Origin: Pirellulimonas nuda
Lineage (GTDB): Bacteria > Planctomycetota > Planctomycetia > Pirellulales > Lacipirellulaceae
DNA: 64,000 bases
Direction of reading: 5' to 3'
Assembly (NCBI RefSeq): GCF_007750855.1
Contig: NZ_CP036291.1
Location: 1,364,001-1,428,000, forward strand
Within the stretch, counting starts at the first letter, position 1; each line of letters opens with the position of its first letter. Below are positions 46,854-55,963 of the stretch, piece by piece. A model generated the notes under the pieces. It had not been told where the DNA came from. It worked only from the letters and a program-made list of their open reading frames with translations, and did not search any database. The translations under genes were made by a program, and so were the position numbers.

Positions 46854-47342
46854 TTAAGGGAGTTGTTTTTTCTTCTTACGGACTATCGGCAGAGAACCCA
46901 GGTACGACCGGCCGGGATCGACGACAAACCGCGTGCGGATGGCCTGGCGGCCGAGCAGCATGCGGAAGCCCATCGTGTCGCGGCTTGCGAGGGTGAGCTC
47001 GACATCCCAGCGCTGCCCCGCGAGCTCAACAGGGGTGACGATCACCGGGCGGTACGAGGTGTGCCCCCCGGAGCTCTTGACGTGTCGGTGCTCCAGTACG
47101 GCGGCCTGCACTTCGATCGATCTGCGGCTGTTGCGTTGGAGCGGATGGATCTGAAATCGGACCCACGGCGCGCCCCCCTTGAGGAAAGGCTCGACCTCAA
47201 ACGCGTGCAGCGAAGATGACCTGGCGCCGGTGTCGACTTTTGCCTTCACCAGCGCCCCTCCTAGTTTCGGAAGCACGATCCACTCCCGCCATCCGAGTGG
47301 CGGCAGCCGCCGCTCGGGCGCCGGTCGCGGGTTGGGGGGCAC
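46854..47342 (-). CDS. retropepsin-like aspartic protease associated with RimK (RimB-type)
   Basis: A 162-residue protein of the group often labelled ATP-dependent zinc protease (DUF785). GWREWIVLPKLGG is followed by D37-T-G-A (KVDTGARSSSLHA), the aspartic-protease active-site triad, and by GRQAIRTRFVVDPGRSYL. A basic KKKK tail closes it. In Pseudomonas a homologue (RimB) acts with RimK on bS6. It is first in the three-gene minus-strand operon; promoter not identified. Confidence 0.87.
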   Translation of the reverse strand: MPPNPRPAPERRLPPLGWREWIVLPKLGGALVKAKVDTGARSSSLHAFEVEPFLKGGAPWVRFQIHPLQRNSRRSIEVQAAVLEHRHVKSSGGHTSYRPVIVTPVELAGQRWDVELTLASRDTMGFRMLLGRQAIRTRFVVDPGRSYLGSLPIVRKKKKQLP

Positions 47343-47574
47343 GCGTTTCGGCTCCGGTAACGTGCGAGGATGCGGCGGAAGGCCGGTGTAACAGTCCTGA
47401 TGCTATTGCCAAGCTAGTGCAACGGGGTCGTGATGTAAACCGAACACGCCTCCCACCGGGGTCGGGGGACCGCCGCCGGCCCGTGCCGTTGGTTTGCACC
47501 CCCCGTCTGGACGGACGATACTCGCAAGACGACTCGGAAGGATTGTTCTGATTCCTCTCAATCTACCTGTTGCA

Positions 47575-48984
47575 ATGAACTCTGCTTGCCCTCGCTGGAC
47601 GCGGCCGTGCTGCACGCTGCTGCTGCTGATGGCGGCCCTGGCCGTCGACGCGGCCCCGCGGCCCAATATTGTGCTGATCTTCGCAGACGACCTTGGGTGG
47701 AAGGACGTTGGCTATCAGGGGACCGATTTCTACGAGACGCCCAACCTGGATCGACTCGCCGGGGAAGGGATGGTCTTCACGGACGCCTACGCTACCGCGG
47801 GCAACTGCGCGCCGAGCCGGGCCTGCCTGCTCTCGGGCCAGTACACGCCCCGACACGGCGTTTTCGCCGTGCAGAGCACCAAACGCGGGCCCGTCCGCGA
47901 GATGCGGATGGAGCCGGTCCCGAACAACCAGACGCTGGCGCTGGCGAACGTCACCCTTGCCGAGGCGCTCCGCTCGGCGGGGTACGCCACAGGCTGCTTT
48001 GGCAAGTGGCACCTGGGACAGGAGGGGCAGGGGACGGGGCCACAGCAGCAGGGATTCGATGTCTACTTCGACTCCCGCAAAGCAAACCCCAATCGCGAAC
48101 GTGACGCGACGACGGACCCCAAGGGGACATTCTCGAACACCGAGGCGGCCTGCCGATTCATCGCCGCGAACAAGGACCGGTCGTTCTTTGCCTACGTGGC
48201 CCACCACGCCATCCATTCGACGTTGGAGGCCCGACCGGAGACGCTTCGTCACTTTGAGCAAAAGCCCCCCGGCAAGCAGCACCGCAACGTGAAGTACGCC
48301 GGCTGCACGTACGACCTGGATGCCGGGGTGGGCGTCCTGTTGGAAAAGCTGAAAGCGTTGGGCCTGGAAGAGAACACGCTAGTCGTGTTTACCTCGGACA
48401 ACGGGGCGACCGGGCAGTCCTCGCAGGAGCCGTTGCGGGGGGCCAAGGGGGGCTACTACGAGGGAGGGATCCGCGAGCCATTTATTGTGCGCTGGCCGGC
48501 TGTCACACGGCCCGGAAGTCGTTGTTCCACCCCCGTTTCCAACATCGATCTGTACCCAACGTTCCTTGCCGCCGCGGGCGCAGAACCCCCGGCGGGGAAG
48601 GTCCTCGATGGAGAGAGTCTGCTGCCGCTGCTTCAGGACTCACGGGGCTTGGAGCGGAAGAGCCTCTACTGGCACTTCCCTGGCTACCTCGATAAGCCGG
48701 TGCTGCGTGGCCGCGACCGGGTGTTTCGCACCCGGCCGGTGAGCGTGGTCAGGCGGGGAGATTGGAAGCTGCACCTGTACCACGAGGAGTGGTTGCTGGA
48801 CGGTGGTCGTGGCCGAATCGCAGCGAACAACGCGGTGGAGCTGTACGACCTGTCGGCCGACATCGGCGAACGACACAACCTAGCGAATGAGAACCCCGAG
48901 AAGCGGGACGAGCTGTTGGACGACCTGCTGGGCTGGATAACGCAGATTGACGCGCCATTGCCGACGGCGAGGGCCAAGGACTGA
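47575..48984 (+). CDS. secreted sulfatase (formylglycine type)
   Basis: A 469-residue exported sulfatase. The signal peptide (CCTLLLLMAALAVDA) precedes RPNIVLIFADDLGWKDVG. The canonical C78-A-P-S-R motif, FGKWHLGQ, FTSDNGATG and RGAKGGYYEGGIREP are present. ATG 47575 (MNSACPRW) is used because it opens the signal peptide; the frame extends to 47494. It stands alone, without the DUF1549/DUF1501 partners of the 13.1-kb sulfatase. Confidence 0.94.
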   Translation: MNSACPRWTRPCCTLLLLMAALAVDAAPRPNIVLIFADDLGWKDVGYQGTDFYETPNLDRLAGEGMVFTDAYATAGNCAPSRACLLSGQYTPRHGVFAVQSTKRGPVREMRMEPVPNNQTLALANVTLAEALRSAGYATGCFGKWHLGQEGQGTGPQQQGFDVYFDSRKANPNRERDATTDPKGTFSNTEAACRFIAANKDRSFFAYVAHHAIHSTLEARPETLRHFEQKPPGKQHRNVKYAGCTYDLDAGVGVLLEKLKALGLEENTLVVFTSDNGATGQSSQEPLRGAKGGYYEGGIREPFIVRWPAVTRPGSRCSTPVSNIDLYPTFLAAAGAEPPAGKVLDGESLLPLLQDSRGLERKSLYWHFPGYLDKPVLRGRDRVFRTRPVSVVRRGDWKLHLYHEEWLLDGGRGRIAANNAVELYDLSADIGERHNLANENPEKRDELLDDLLGWITQIDAPLPTARAKD

Positions 48985-49041
48985 CGAGAAGGAGCGTCCG
49001 CGATCCCGCACAGACCTGCCGGGGGGCGTCCTTGTGGGCGC

Positions 49042-49140
49042 AAAAAAAAGCGGGCCTCGAAGGAGCCGGCGCCATGCCGACTAGACAACTCGGTTAGGGG
49101 CAAGTTAACCGAGCTGCCGAAATTCCATTCGAGGCCCCGC
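49042..49140 (-). ncRNA. branched RNA structure with U8 tail (terminator or small RNA 3' end), minus strand
   Basis: On the minus strand GCGGGGCCTCGAA (49128-49140) pairs with TTCGAGGCCCGC (49050-49061) with one bulged C, followed by eight T residues (A8 at 49042-49049). Between the arms, CTCGGTTA (49106-49113) pairs with TAACCGAG (49089-49096), and CGGC/GCCG pair at 49067-49079, giving a three-way junction. No minus-strand protein gene lies upstream within 380 bases, so it may end a small RNA, or end readthrough from the far side. Confidence 0.5.
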
Positions 49141-49271
49141 GGGCCAGTGAGGTTACGCTGGGGACAATTGCCCCCAGCAGCAGTCAAACAATGCACGGGG
49201 CGTGCCATGAGGTCGGTAAACCCACCTGCCAATTTGGCGTTAGCCGATGCAAGTGCTTTGGGGGTAGCAAC

Positions 49272-49299
49272 TTGCTGTGAGACACGGGCTGCGTAGAAT
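49272..49299 (+). promoter_or_regulatory. promoter candidate for kdsA
   Basis: TTGCTG (49272-49277), 16-base spacer, TAGAAT (49294-49299). It would give kdsA a leader of about 220 bases containing the palindrome AGCAATATTGCT. Confidence 0.45.
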
Positions 49300-49527
49300 C
49301 GAGAGGAATCACGCCCTTCTCACATTGGGACACTCCGTACGCGGGAAGGGATTGCGCTGCTTCTTGGGGCGCCGTGCAGCAATATTGCTCATTGAGTCTT
49401 TTGTGGCCCCGCTTCCGCCGCCCGAGTCTCAATGCGGGACAGTCGCGGGCGCCGCGGCTTGTCGCGAGCCCGTGCCGCCACCAAACTGCGGCGGCCGGTA
49501 GTTTCCTTCTGTGGACTGAGTCGATCG

Positions 49528-50373
49528 ATGCCTGATACACCCAACAATCCTGCTCTGATTGGTCCGAACTACCGCTGCGGTGCAGGAGAGCCCCTGCTGC
49601 TGATCGCGGGGCCGTGCGTGATCGAGTCTGAGACGCTCACGCTGCAGATCGCCGAGGAACTGACCAAGATCGTGGCGGGCCTGCCGATTCAATTGGTGTT
49701 CAAGGCGTCGTTCGACAAGGCGAACCGGACGAGCGCAGACGCCTTCCGGGGATCCGGCATCGACGAGGGGCTCCGGATCCTCAGTCGAGTTAGGGAAGAA
49801 ACCGGGCTCCCGATCACGACCGACATCCACGAGCCCGAGCAGGCGACGGCCGTCGGGAGCGTTTGCGACATCCTTCAGGTCCCCGCCTTCTTGGCGCGGC
49901 AGACCGATCTGTTGGTCGCCGCGGCGGCGACCGGTCGGGCCGTGCACGTCAAGAAGGGGCAGTTCATGGCGCCCTGGGACATGAAGCACGTGGTCGGAAA
50001 ACTGTCCGCTGCCGGGGCGCGCAACATCCTGCTGTGCGAGCGTGGGACCTTCTTCGGCTACGGCCGGCTGGTGAACGACATGCGGGCGATCCCGCAGATG
50101 CAGTCGCTCGGCGTGCCCGTGATCTATGACGCGACGCACAGCGTACAAGAACCAGGCGGGCTAGGGGGCGCCACCGGGGGAAACCGGGCGATGGTGGGGC
50201 CGCTCGCCCGGGCCGCCATGGCGCTCGGCGCGGATGGGCTATTCTGCGAGACTCACCCAGACCCAGACACGTCCCCCAGCGACGGGGCGAATATGGTTCC
50301 TCTGGCAGAAATGTCGGCTTTGCTGAAGCGGCTGGTCATGATCCGCGAGGCGGCCCGTAGTCCGTTGGCGTGA
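49528..50373 (+). CDS. kdsA: 3-deoxy-8-phosphooctulonate synthase (KDO-8-P synthase)
   Basis: A 281-residue cytosolic TIM-barrel enzyme that condenses phosphoenolpyruvate with arabinose 5-phosphate to KDO-8-P for LPS inner core. [57 protein letters not shown] and [17 protein letters not shown] are family blocks. [14 protein letters not shown] and [17 protein letters not shown] close the site. It supports an LPS-containing outer membrane, with the LptF/G-type permease at 29.8 kb. The lipoprotein gene follows after 31 bases. Confidence 0.96.
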   Translation: MPDTPNNPALIGPNYRCGAGEPLLLIAGPCVIESETLTLQIAEELTKIVAGLPIQLVFKASFDKANRTSADAFRGSGIDEGLRILSRVREETGLPITTDIHEPEQATAVGSVCDILQVPAFLARQTDLLVAAAATGRAVHVKKGQFMAPWDMKHVVGKLSAAGARNILLCERGTFFGYGRLVNDMRAIPQMQSLGVPVIYDATHSVQEPGGLGGATGGNRAMVGPLARAAMALGADGLFCETHPDPDTSPSDGANMVPLAEMSALLKRLVMIREAARSPLA

Positions 50374-50404
50374 TCGATAGGTATCCGATTCTCTTGGGTG
50401 GTTC

Positions 50405-52471
50405 ATGCCCCGCTTGGCTTCTCGCTCGGTATCGCTTGCGTTGGTCGTTCTGGCGACCCTGGTGTTGGGATGCGTAGCCGTCGGCGGGTGCGGGGGCGAC
50501 CGCCAGCCGGCAAAGCGCCGAGCGGCCGCGGTCCGGTCGGCCCTCGGAGAATCGGGCCAACTGCTCGACAACATCAAGAGCAGCCTCCGCAGCCTGCCGG
50601 AGGTGATCTCCCTCGAGATCGCGCCGCCAGAAGTCCTGCTGGACGCCCGCAAGAGCGCCAACGGCGAGGAGATCCAGTCGATCATCTTGCCCCTGGAGGG
50701 CTCAACGAAGTCCGAGGCGAAGCTGCTGGTCGTCGTCAGCGACAACGCCGGGCTGCAACGCGCCGGCGTGCAGGCGGGCGACTTGGTGAAGTTCTACGGG
50801 AAAGTCGACGAGGAAACCGCCCAGGCGATCGGCGTAGAGAGTGTTTCTGCGATCGATATGCTCGTCGGGCAGCGGCTCGATGGGGTGAAGCTGGGAGACG
50901 AGCCCCATGAGGCGCTCATCCTGGTCGACGGGCTCCGGCGCCCCGAGCTCACGCCCCGCCGCACCGAGATCTGGCGAACCACCGACGACCGGATGCGCGA
51001 GATCGACGCAGCGCTTGCCAAGTACGTGAGAACCGGCGAGCCGGCGCTTGCGTGGCAACCTACCGGCGACGCCCAGGCGCTTGATTTGGTCATCGAGCGG
51101 CTCAATCAGTGGATCCGCCCGCGCCCGAAGGACGCCAGTTGGCGGCCGGCGGGCTTGCTCGCGACGCTCCCGCCGGGGCTTCGAGACGACCCGTTGCTCG
51201 CCCCCTACTTGTCCGACGCGGCGCTCGCTTCGTCGGAGTTCCTCGCCTACGAAGGACGCGTGCTGCAAGAGGAGATCTGGCTCCGCGGGATCTCCGGCTG
51301 GGCGCACGGGCCGAGCCTCGAGCCGCTGAAGCGAGCCGCGGCGCTGCTGGATTGGACCGCCCGGAACATCGCCATCACCGGCGACCTGCGCACCTACGCC
51401 TATCGGCCGTGGGACGCGCTGGTGTTTTCACGCGGCGCGGCGTTGCACCGCGCCTGGGTGTTCTGCGGACTCTGCCGCCACTTGGGTTTAGAAGCCTGTG
51501 TGATTGAGGCGCCGACCGAGGATGGGGAACCCTACTTGCTCTGCGCGGTGCTGCACGACGGCGGCCTGTACCTGTTTGATCCGGTGGTGGGTCTCCCACT
51601 GCCTGGTCCAGATGGAGAACCCATCGCGACGTGGGAGGCCGTGGCGAGCGACGACGCCTTGTTGCGTGCGTGGGACCTCGAAGGCTCGCCCTATCCGCTG
51701 AGCTCAGAACGCTTGGCGGAAGCCACGTTCTGTGTGGTCGCCGACCCCTTCGCGCTAACGCGCCGCGCCGCGGTGCTAGACGGCAGTCTGACGGGCGACG
51801 ATCGGCTGCTGCTGTCGGTCGATGCAGACGCTGTCGCGGAGCGTCTCCGGCGGGCCGGCGGCGTCGGGGCCGATCAGGCCGTCGCGCTATGGTCGGCGCC
51901 CGCCGAAGCGATCCGCCGCAAGCTGACGCTCTCCGGTCCGGCCCGCGGCGCCGCCGTCGCAGATATCTTGCCGTTCACCTGGCGTCCGAAGCTGTGGAAG
52001 GCCCGCGTGCTGCACTTCCGCGGGGCCCTGGACGACGACGAGCAGAAGAAGCTGAGCGACCCGCTCTACGATCCGATCAACGACCACCGCGCCGCGGCCG
52101 CGCTCTACTCCGACCCGGCCGTCCGACCCGCGGAATCGCGGCTGCGAAGCGTGGCGGCCGAGAAGGCCCGCATCTATCGCTACGCGAAGCAGCAGGCGAC
52201 CTACCTGCTCGGGCTGCTGAGTTTCGATACCGGGAACCTGACCGCGGCGAGCAACTGGTTTGATTCCGACGCGCTCTCCGGCGACGTGGCGGCTCGGATG
52301 GCGGACGGCATCGGCTTCAACCGCGCGCTCACCGCGGCGCAGTTGGGCGATCTCGATCGGGCCATCGAGCTCTTGGAGCAGGACGAGTCGCCGGGGCGTC
52401 GCGGCGCCCTGATCCGGGCCGCTCGCCTCCGCGAGCAGCAACAGGCCGAAGCCATCGAGAAGGGTGAGTGA
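50405..52471 (+). CDS. transglutaminase-like lipoprotein lacking the canonical Cys
   Basis: A 688-residue predicted lipoprotein (lipobox VGGC near residue 29). After a helical region, residues about 345-430 look like a transglutaminase core: FSRGAALHRAWVFCGLCRHLG, then ACVIEAP, AVLHDGGLYLFDPVVGLP. The position normally held by the catalytic Cys reads Ala-Leu (GAALHRA), whereas the later His and Asp are kept, so it may be a non-catalytic transglutaminase fold. The C-terminal third is helical and tetratricopeptide-like (SNWFDSDALSGDV, ALTAAQLGDLDRAIELLEQD). The stop overlaps the next start (GTGA). Confidence 0.78.
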   Translation: MPRLASRSVSLALVVLATLVLGCVAVGGCGGDRQPAKRRAAAVRSALGESGQLLDNIKSSLRSLPEVISLEIAPPEVLLDARKSANGEEIQSIILPLEGSTKSEAKLLVVVSDNAGLQRAGVQAGDLVKFYGKVDEETAQAIGVESVSAIDMLVGQRLDGVKLGDEPHEALILVDGLRRPELTPRRTEIWRTTDDRMREIDAALAKYVRTGEPALAWQPTGDAQALDLVIERLNQWIRPRPKDASWRPAGLLATLPPGLRDDPLLAPYLSDAALASSEFLAYEGRVLQEEIWLRGISGWAHGPSLEPLKRAAALLDWTARNIAITGDLRTYAYRPWDALVFSRGAALHRAWVFCGLCRHLGLEACVIEAPTEDGEPYLLCAVLHDGGLYLFDPVVGLPLPGPDGEPIATWEAVASDDALLRAWDLEGSPYPLSSERLAEATFCVVADPFALTRRAAVLDGSLTGDDRLLLSVDADAVAERLRRAGGVGADQAVALWSAPAEAIRRKLTLSGPARGAAVADILPFTWRPKLWKARVLHFRGALDDDEQKKLSDPLYDPINDHRAAAALYSDPAVRPAESRLRSVAAEKARIYRYAKQQATYLLGLLSFDTGNLTAASNWFDSDALSGDVAARMADGIGFNRALTAAQLGDLDRAIELLEQDESPGRRGALIRAARLREQQQAEAIEKGE

Positions 52472-53427
52472 ACGTGGGCGCCCCCTACCTGCTGGGAACC
52501 CTGCGGCGGCAATGGTTTCTGATAACACTGGCCATCCTCTTGCTGGGGGCCTTTCTTGCGCCCGCTCGGCTGGCGCCCATCACAGAGCAGACCCCGACGG
52601 GTTGGGTCGTCGCGGCGGTGATGCTGCTGACCGCGCTCGGGGTGAACCTGCGAGCCGCGGCGTCGCACCGCGGCACTTGGGTCGCGGCGCTGCTGGCCAT
52701 CGCGGTGAGCACGCTGGCGGCGCCCCCGCTCGGGTGGCTCTCGGGTCGCGTGCTGCCGCGTGAGCTGGCGATCGGGATGATCGTGGCCGCCAGCGTCCCA
52801 TGCACGCTCGCTTCCGCGGCGGTGTGGACGCGCCGGGGCGGGGGGAACGAGGCGGCCGCCCTGCTGGTGAGCATCGCGACCAATCTGCTCTGCTTCCTGG
52901 TGCTGCCGTTCTGGACCACGCTGCTAGCCGGCGCGGCGGCCGAGGCCAACTTCGCCGCGCTGGCTTGGAAGCTGCTCGGATGGGTTGTGGCGCCCATCGT
53001 TGTGTCCCAGGCCGCCCGCTGCGTCCCCGCCGTGTCCCGTTGGTGCGATCGCCGGCGCACGACGCTCGGCATGGCGGCCCAATGCGGCGTGCTGTTCATG
53101 GTGCTGGTGGGGGCGGTCGAGGCCTCGCTGAAGACGAGAAGCGTAGGAGGGTCCGTCAGGCCGGCCGATTGGTTGCTGATGATCCTGATGGTGGCGGCGG
53201 TTCATATCGCCCTGGCGGTTCTGGGCTGGTTTGCCGCGGGCTGGGCCGGGCTCGCCCGCGGAGACAGGCTCGCCACGGCCATTGCGGGGAGCCAGAAAAC
53301 GCTGGCCGTGGGGGTGCTGGTCGCGCTCCCGTACGGGGGCCTGGCGGTGCTTCCGATGATCGCCTACCACGTTTTTCAGCTAGTGATCGACACGGTTTGG
53401 GTCGATCGAGAGCGTCGCCGGGCGTAG
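52468..53427 (+). CDS. SBF-like (bile acid:sodium symporter-fold) membrane transporter
   Basis: A 319-residue polytopic membrane protein with about nine to ten segments, of the SBF-like group. WVVAAVMLLTALGVNLR, IGMIVAASVPCTLASAAVWTRRGGGNEAAALL (the Asn/Glu-bearing transport motif) and SQKTLAVGVLVALPYGG are the conserved blocks. The start is GTG 52468, overlapping the stop of the transglutaminase-like gene by four bases, so the two are translationally coupled. Substrate unknown. Confidence 0.86.
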   Translation: MNVGAPYLLGTLRRQWFLITLAILLLGAFLAPARLAPITEQTPTGWVVAAVMLLTALGVNLRAAASHRGTWVAALLAIAVSTLAAPPLGWLSGRVLPRELAIGMIVAASVPCTLASAAVWTRRGGGNEAAALLVSIATNLLCFLVLPFWTTLLAGAAAEANFAALAWKLLGWVVAPIVVSQAARCVPAVSRWCDRRRTTLGMAAQCGVLFMVLVGAVEASLKTRSVGGSVRPADWLLMILMVAAVHIALAVLGWFAAGWAGLARGDRLATAIAGSQKTLAVGVLVALPYGGLAVLPMIAYHVFQLVIDTVWVDRERRRA

Positions 53428-53604
53428 CGGGCCCCGCCGCCGCTCGCCGCGGGGGCGCGTCCCGGCTCGCTCGCCAGCACGGCCGGGGAGCCATCTTGCC
53501 TACGGCCGGATTCCGCCCCATAATGCTGGGCTTCCGAAAAACCATGCGACCCGGGTCCCTCGCGGGCCCGATCCCAGACCCCCCGCTACGTAAGACGGCC
53601 TGCC

Positions 53605-53832
53605 ATGCAAGACGCCATCCACCCGAAGTACTACGACACCGACGTCCACTGCGGCTGCGGCAACCGCTTCACCGTCCGCAGCACGCGGAAAGAGCTGAAG
53701 CTCGACATCTGTAACGCCTGCCACCCGTTCTATACCGGCAAGCTGAAGTTCGTCGACACGGCCGGGCGGATCGACAAGTTCAAGAAGAAGTTTTCCGCCG
53801 CGGGCTATGCCAGCCTGGGGAAAAAGAAGTAA
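53605..53832 (+). CDS. rpmE: 50S ribosomal protein bL31 (zinc-binding form)
   Basis: A 75-residue large-subunit protein. [20 protein letters not shown] is the family start. C16, C18, C36 and C39 form the zinc site of the C+ type. The C-terminal [10 protein letters not shown] and KKK tail are normal. It is followed after 78 bases by prfA, a frequent neighbour. Confidence 0.96.
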   Translation: MQDAIHPKYYDTDVHCGCGNRFTVRSTRKELKLDICNACHPFYTGKLKFVDTAGRIDKFKKKFSAAGYASLGKKK

Positions 53833-53910
53833 CCCTCTCGGTTCGAAGGGTTCCAACGGATCGGGCGGCCGCGCTGCGGTCGTTCCCCGCGGGGACGCTT
53901 CGGTGTCCCC

Positions 53911-54984
53911 ATGCGCGAACTGCTGGAATCAAAGCTCAAACGGTTCGACGAGCTCGAACGGCTGCGCGTCGACCCCGATGTGTTGAGCGACGGGGATCGC
54001 ATCTCAGCGGTGGCCCGCGAGCACGGTTCGCTCTCGAAGCTCGCCGGCAAGTACCGCCGGTTCAAGGACCTGCACAAGCAGATTAAAGACGCCCGCGAGA
54101 TGATCGCCGGCCGCGACGCGGACCTGCGCGAGCTGGCCGAGGCGGAGCTCCCCGAGCTGCTTGAGCAACGCGAGTCGTTGTGGGACGAGCTGCTGGGGAT
54201 GACCATTGGCGGCGAAGACGCCAACCGCGACCGCTGCATCATGGAGATCCGCGCGGGCGCCGGCGGCGACGAAGCGGCGCTCTTCGCCCGCGATATCTAC
54301 GAGATGTACAAGCGGCACGCGGAGCAGAAGCGCTGGAAGATCGAAGTGCTCGATCACAGCGCCACGGAGCTGGGCGGGTTCAAAGACATCTCGCTCGCCC
54401 TCACCGGCGAGGGGGTGTACCGGGAGCTCGCCTACGAATCGGGCGGGCACCGCGTGCAGCGCGTGCCAGACACCGAAACCCAAGGACGCGTCCACACCTC
54501 GGCCGCCACGGTGGCCGTGATGGCGGAGCCCGAGGACGTCGAGATCGACCTCAAACCAGAGGACTACCGGCTCGACAAGTTCTGCGCCAGCGGCCCCGGC
54601 GGTCAGCACGTCAACAAGACCGAGTCGGCGGTGCGGCTCACCCATCTCGAGACCGGCATCGTTGTGCAATGCCAGGACGAGAAGAGCCAACACAAGAACC
54701 TGGCCAAGGCGTTGCGGGTGCTCAAGAGCCGGCTCTACGATCACCTGCAGCAGCTCGAGTCAGACAAGCGCGCCAGCGAACGCAAGACGCTGATCGGATC
54801 GGGCGACCGGAGTCAGCGGATCCGCACCTATAACTTCCCGCAGAATCGGTTGACCGACCACCGTATCGGGCTCACCCTGCACAAGCTCGACCAGATCATT
54901 GCGGGCGACCTCCAGCCGGTCACGGACGCGCTGGTGGAGTACGATCGCCAACAGCTGCGCGACGCGATGGGCGGGCTAGACTGA
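53911..54984 (+). CDS. prfA: peptide chain release factor 1
   Basis: A 357-residue class-I release factor reading UAA and UAG. The GGQ motif that triggers peptidyl-tRNA hydrolysis is in [13 protein letters not shown]. The codon-reading tripeptide PxT reads PDT ([14 protein letters not shown]) where E. coli has [18 protein letters not shown] and [18 protein letters not shown] are further signatures. The next gene, prmC, encodes the methylase that modifies the GGQ glutamine. ATG 53911. Confidence 0.96.
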   Translation: MRELLESKLKRFDELERLRVDPDVLSDGDRISAVAREHGSLSKLAGKYRRFKDLHKQIKDAREMIAGRDADLRELAEAELPELLEQRESLWDELLGMTIGGEDANRDRCIMEIRAGAGGDEAALFARDIYEMYKRHAEQKRWKIEVLDHSATELGGFKDISLALTGEGVYRELAYESGGHRVQRVPDTETQGRVHTSAATVAVMAEPEDVEIDLKPEDYRLDKFCASGPGGQHVNKTESAVRLTHLETGIVVQCQDEKSQHKNLAKALRVLKSRLYDHLQQLESDKRASERKTLIGSGDRSQRIRTYNFPQNRLTDHRIGLTLHKLDQIIAGDLQPVTDALVEYDRQQLRDAMGGLD

Positions 54985-55069
54985 TCGCCCGGGCCCGCCC
55001 CGCTCCCGCCGCTCGGGAGGGGGTCGCTCACTATCGTTTTCACTCTCCTATCCCCTGTCGCGGCCGATC

Positions 55070-55963
55070 ATGTCCCAAGACGAAACTTGGACGATCGGCC
55101 GGCTGCTGAACTGGACGAAGGACTTCCTTCAAGAACGGGGCGCCGAGAGCCCCCGCCTCGACGCCGAGGTGCTGCTCGCCCACGCACGCGGTTGCAAGCG
55201 GATCGAGCTCTACACGGCGTTTGAGGAAGAGGCCCCGCAGGAGCTCCGCGACGCCTTCCGCGAGCTGGTCCGCCGCCGCGCCTCGGGGACGCCGGTCGCC
55301 TACCTCGTGAAGATGCGTGAGTTCTACTCGCTGGAGTTCGAGGTCACCCCCGACGTGCTGATCCCCCGTCCCGAGACGGAGCTGATCGTGGTCGGCGTAA
55401 CAGACCACGCCAAAGCGACGGGGCGTTCCGCCGAGCCGCTGACGATCGTCGACGTTGGGACGGGCAGCGGCGTCCTGGCGGTCTGTCTGACCAAGCACTT
55501 GAAGGACGCGCGGGTAACGGCGCTCGACATCAGTCCGCAGGCGCTCGCTGTAGCGAAACGCAACGCCGCGCGGCACGGCGTGGCAGACAGGATCGCGTTC
55601 GTCGAGAGCGACCTCTTCGCCGCGGCGCCGTCAGACGCCCGGTTCGACTACGTCGTTTCGAACCCCCCGTACATCACGACGGCCGAGATGGCCGGCCTGC
55701 CCAATCACGTCCTCAACCACGAGCCAAGGTTGGCGCTCGACGGCGGGGCGGACGGAACCTCGGTCATCGAGCGCTTGCTGCCCCAGGCGGCTGCGCGGCT
55801 CAAACCGGGCGGCAGGCTCTTCATGGAGATCAGCCCCATGCTGGCCGATCGAGTCGATGCACTAGTACGGCGGACCCCCGGGCTTGAGCCCGAGGCGATG
55901 ATTCTGGACCTCGAGCGCCGGCCGCGGATCGCGACCGCTCGAAAAACCGTGGAGCAGGCATGA
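55070..55963 (+). CDS. prmC: release factor glutamine methyltransferase
   Basis: A 297-residue S-adenosylmethionine-dependent methylase acting on the Gln of the GGQ motif in release factors. The N-terminal helical domain is followed by IPRPETELIV, VDVGTGSGVLAVCL (SAM site) and VVSNPPYIT, the NPPY catalytic motif. LALDGGADGTSVIERLLPQA is typical. It lies 85 bases after prfA, its substrate gene, and overlaps the next gene by ATGA. Confidence 0.96.
   Translation: MSQDETWTIGRLLNWTKDFLQERGAESPRLDAEVLLAHARGCKRIELYTAFEEEAPQELRDAFRELVRRRASGTPVAYLVKMREFYSLEFEVTPDVLIPRPETELIVVGVTDHAKATGRSAEPLTIVDVGTGSGVLAVCLTKHLKDARVTALDISPQALAVAKRNAARHGVADRIAFVESDLFAAAPSDARFDYVVSNPPYITTAEMAGLPNHVLNHEPRLALDGGADGTSVIERLLPQAAARLKPGGRLFMEISPMLADRVDALVRRTPGLEPEAMILDLERRPRIATARKTVEQA

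Larger units (their letters stand above)
48985..49527. other. 543-base gene-free stretch before kdsA
   Basis: It holds the minus-strand structure at 49042-49140, a hairpin GCTGGGG/CCCCAGC (49158-49176), a plus-strand promoter candidate at 49272-49299, and a perfect 12-bp palindrome AGCAATATTGCT (49378-49389) in the presumed kdsA leader. An ATTGAG/CTCAAT pair lies at 49391-49433. Open frames here show no family resemblance. Confidence 0.6.

Noticed and set aside
49146-49527. tmRNA, RNase P RNA or 6S RNA upstream of the U8-tailed structure
   Set aside because: I looked for the tmRNA ends and tag frame and for the conserved RNase P core on both strands and found none; a 6S-like single long hairpin is also not apparent.
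49184-49540. A 118-codon minus-strand frame before kdsA
   Set aside because: No ribosome binding site, no family resemblance, and residue usage is unlike neighbouring genes.
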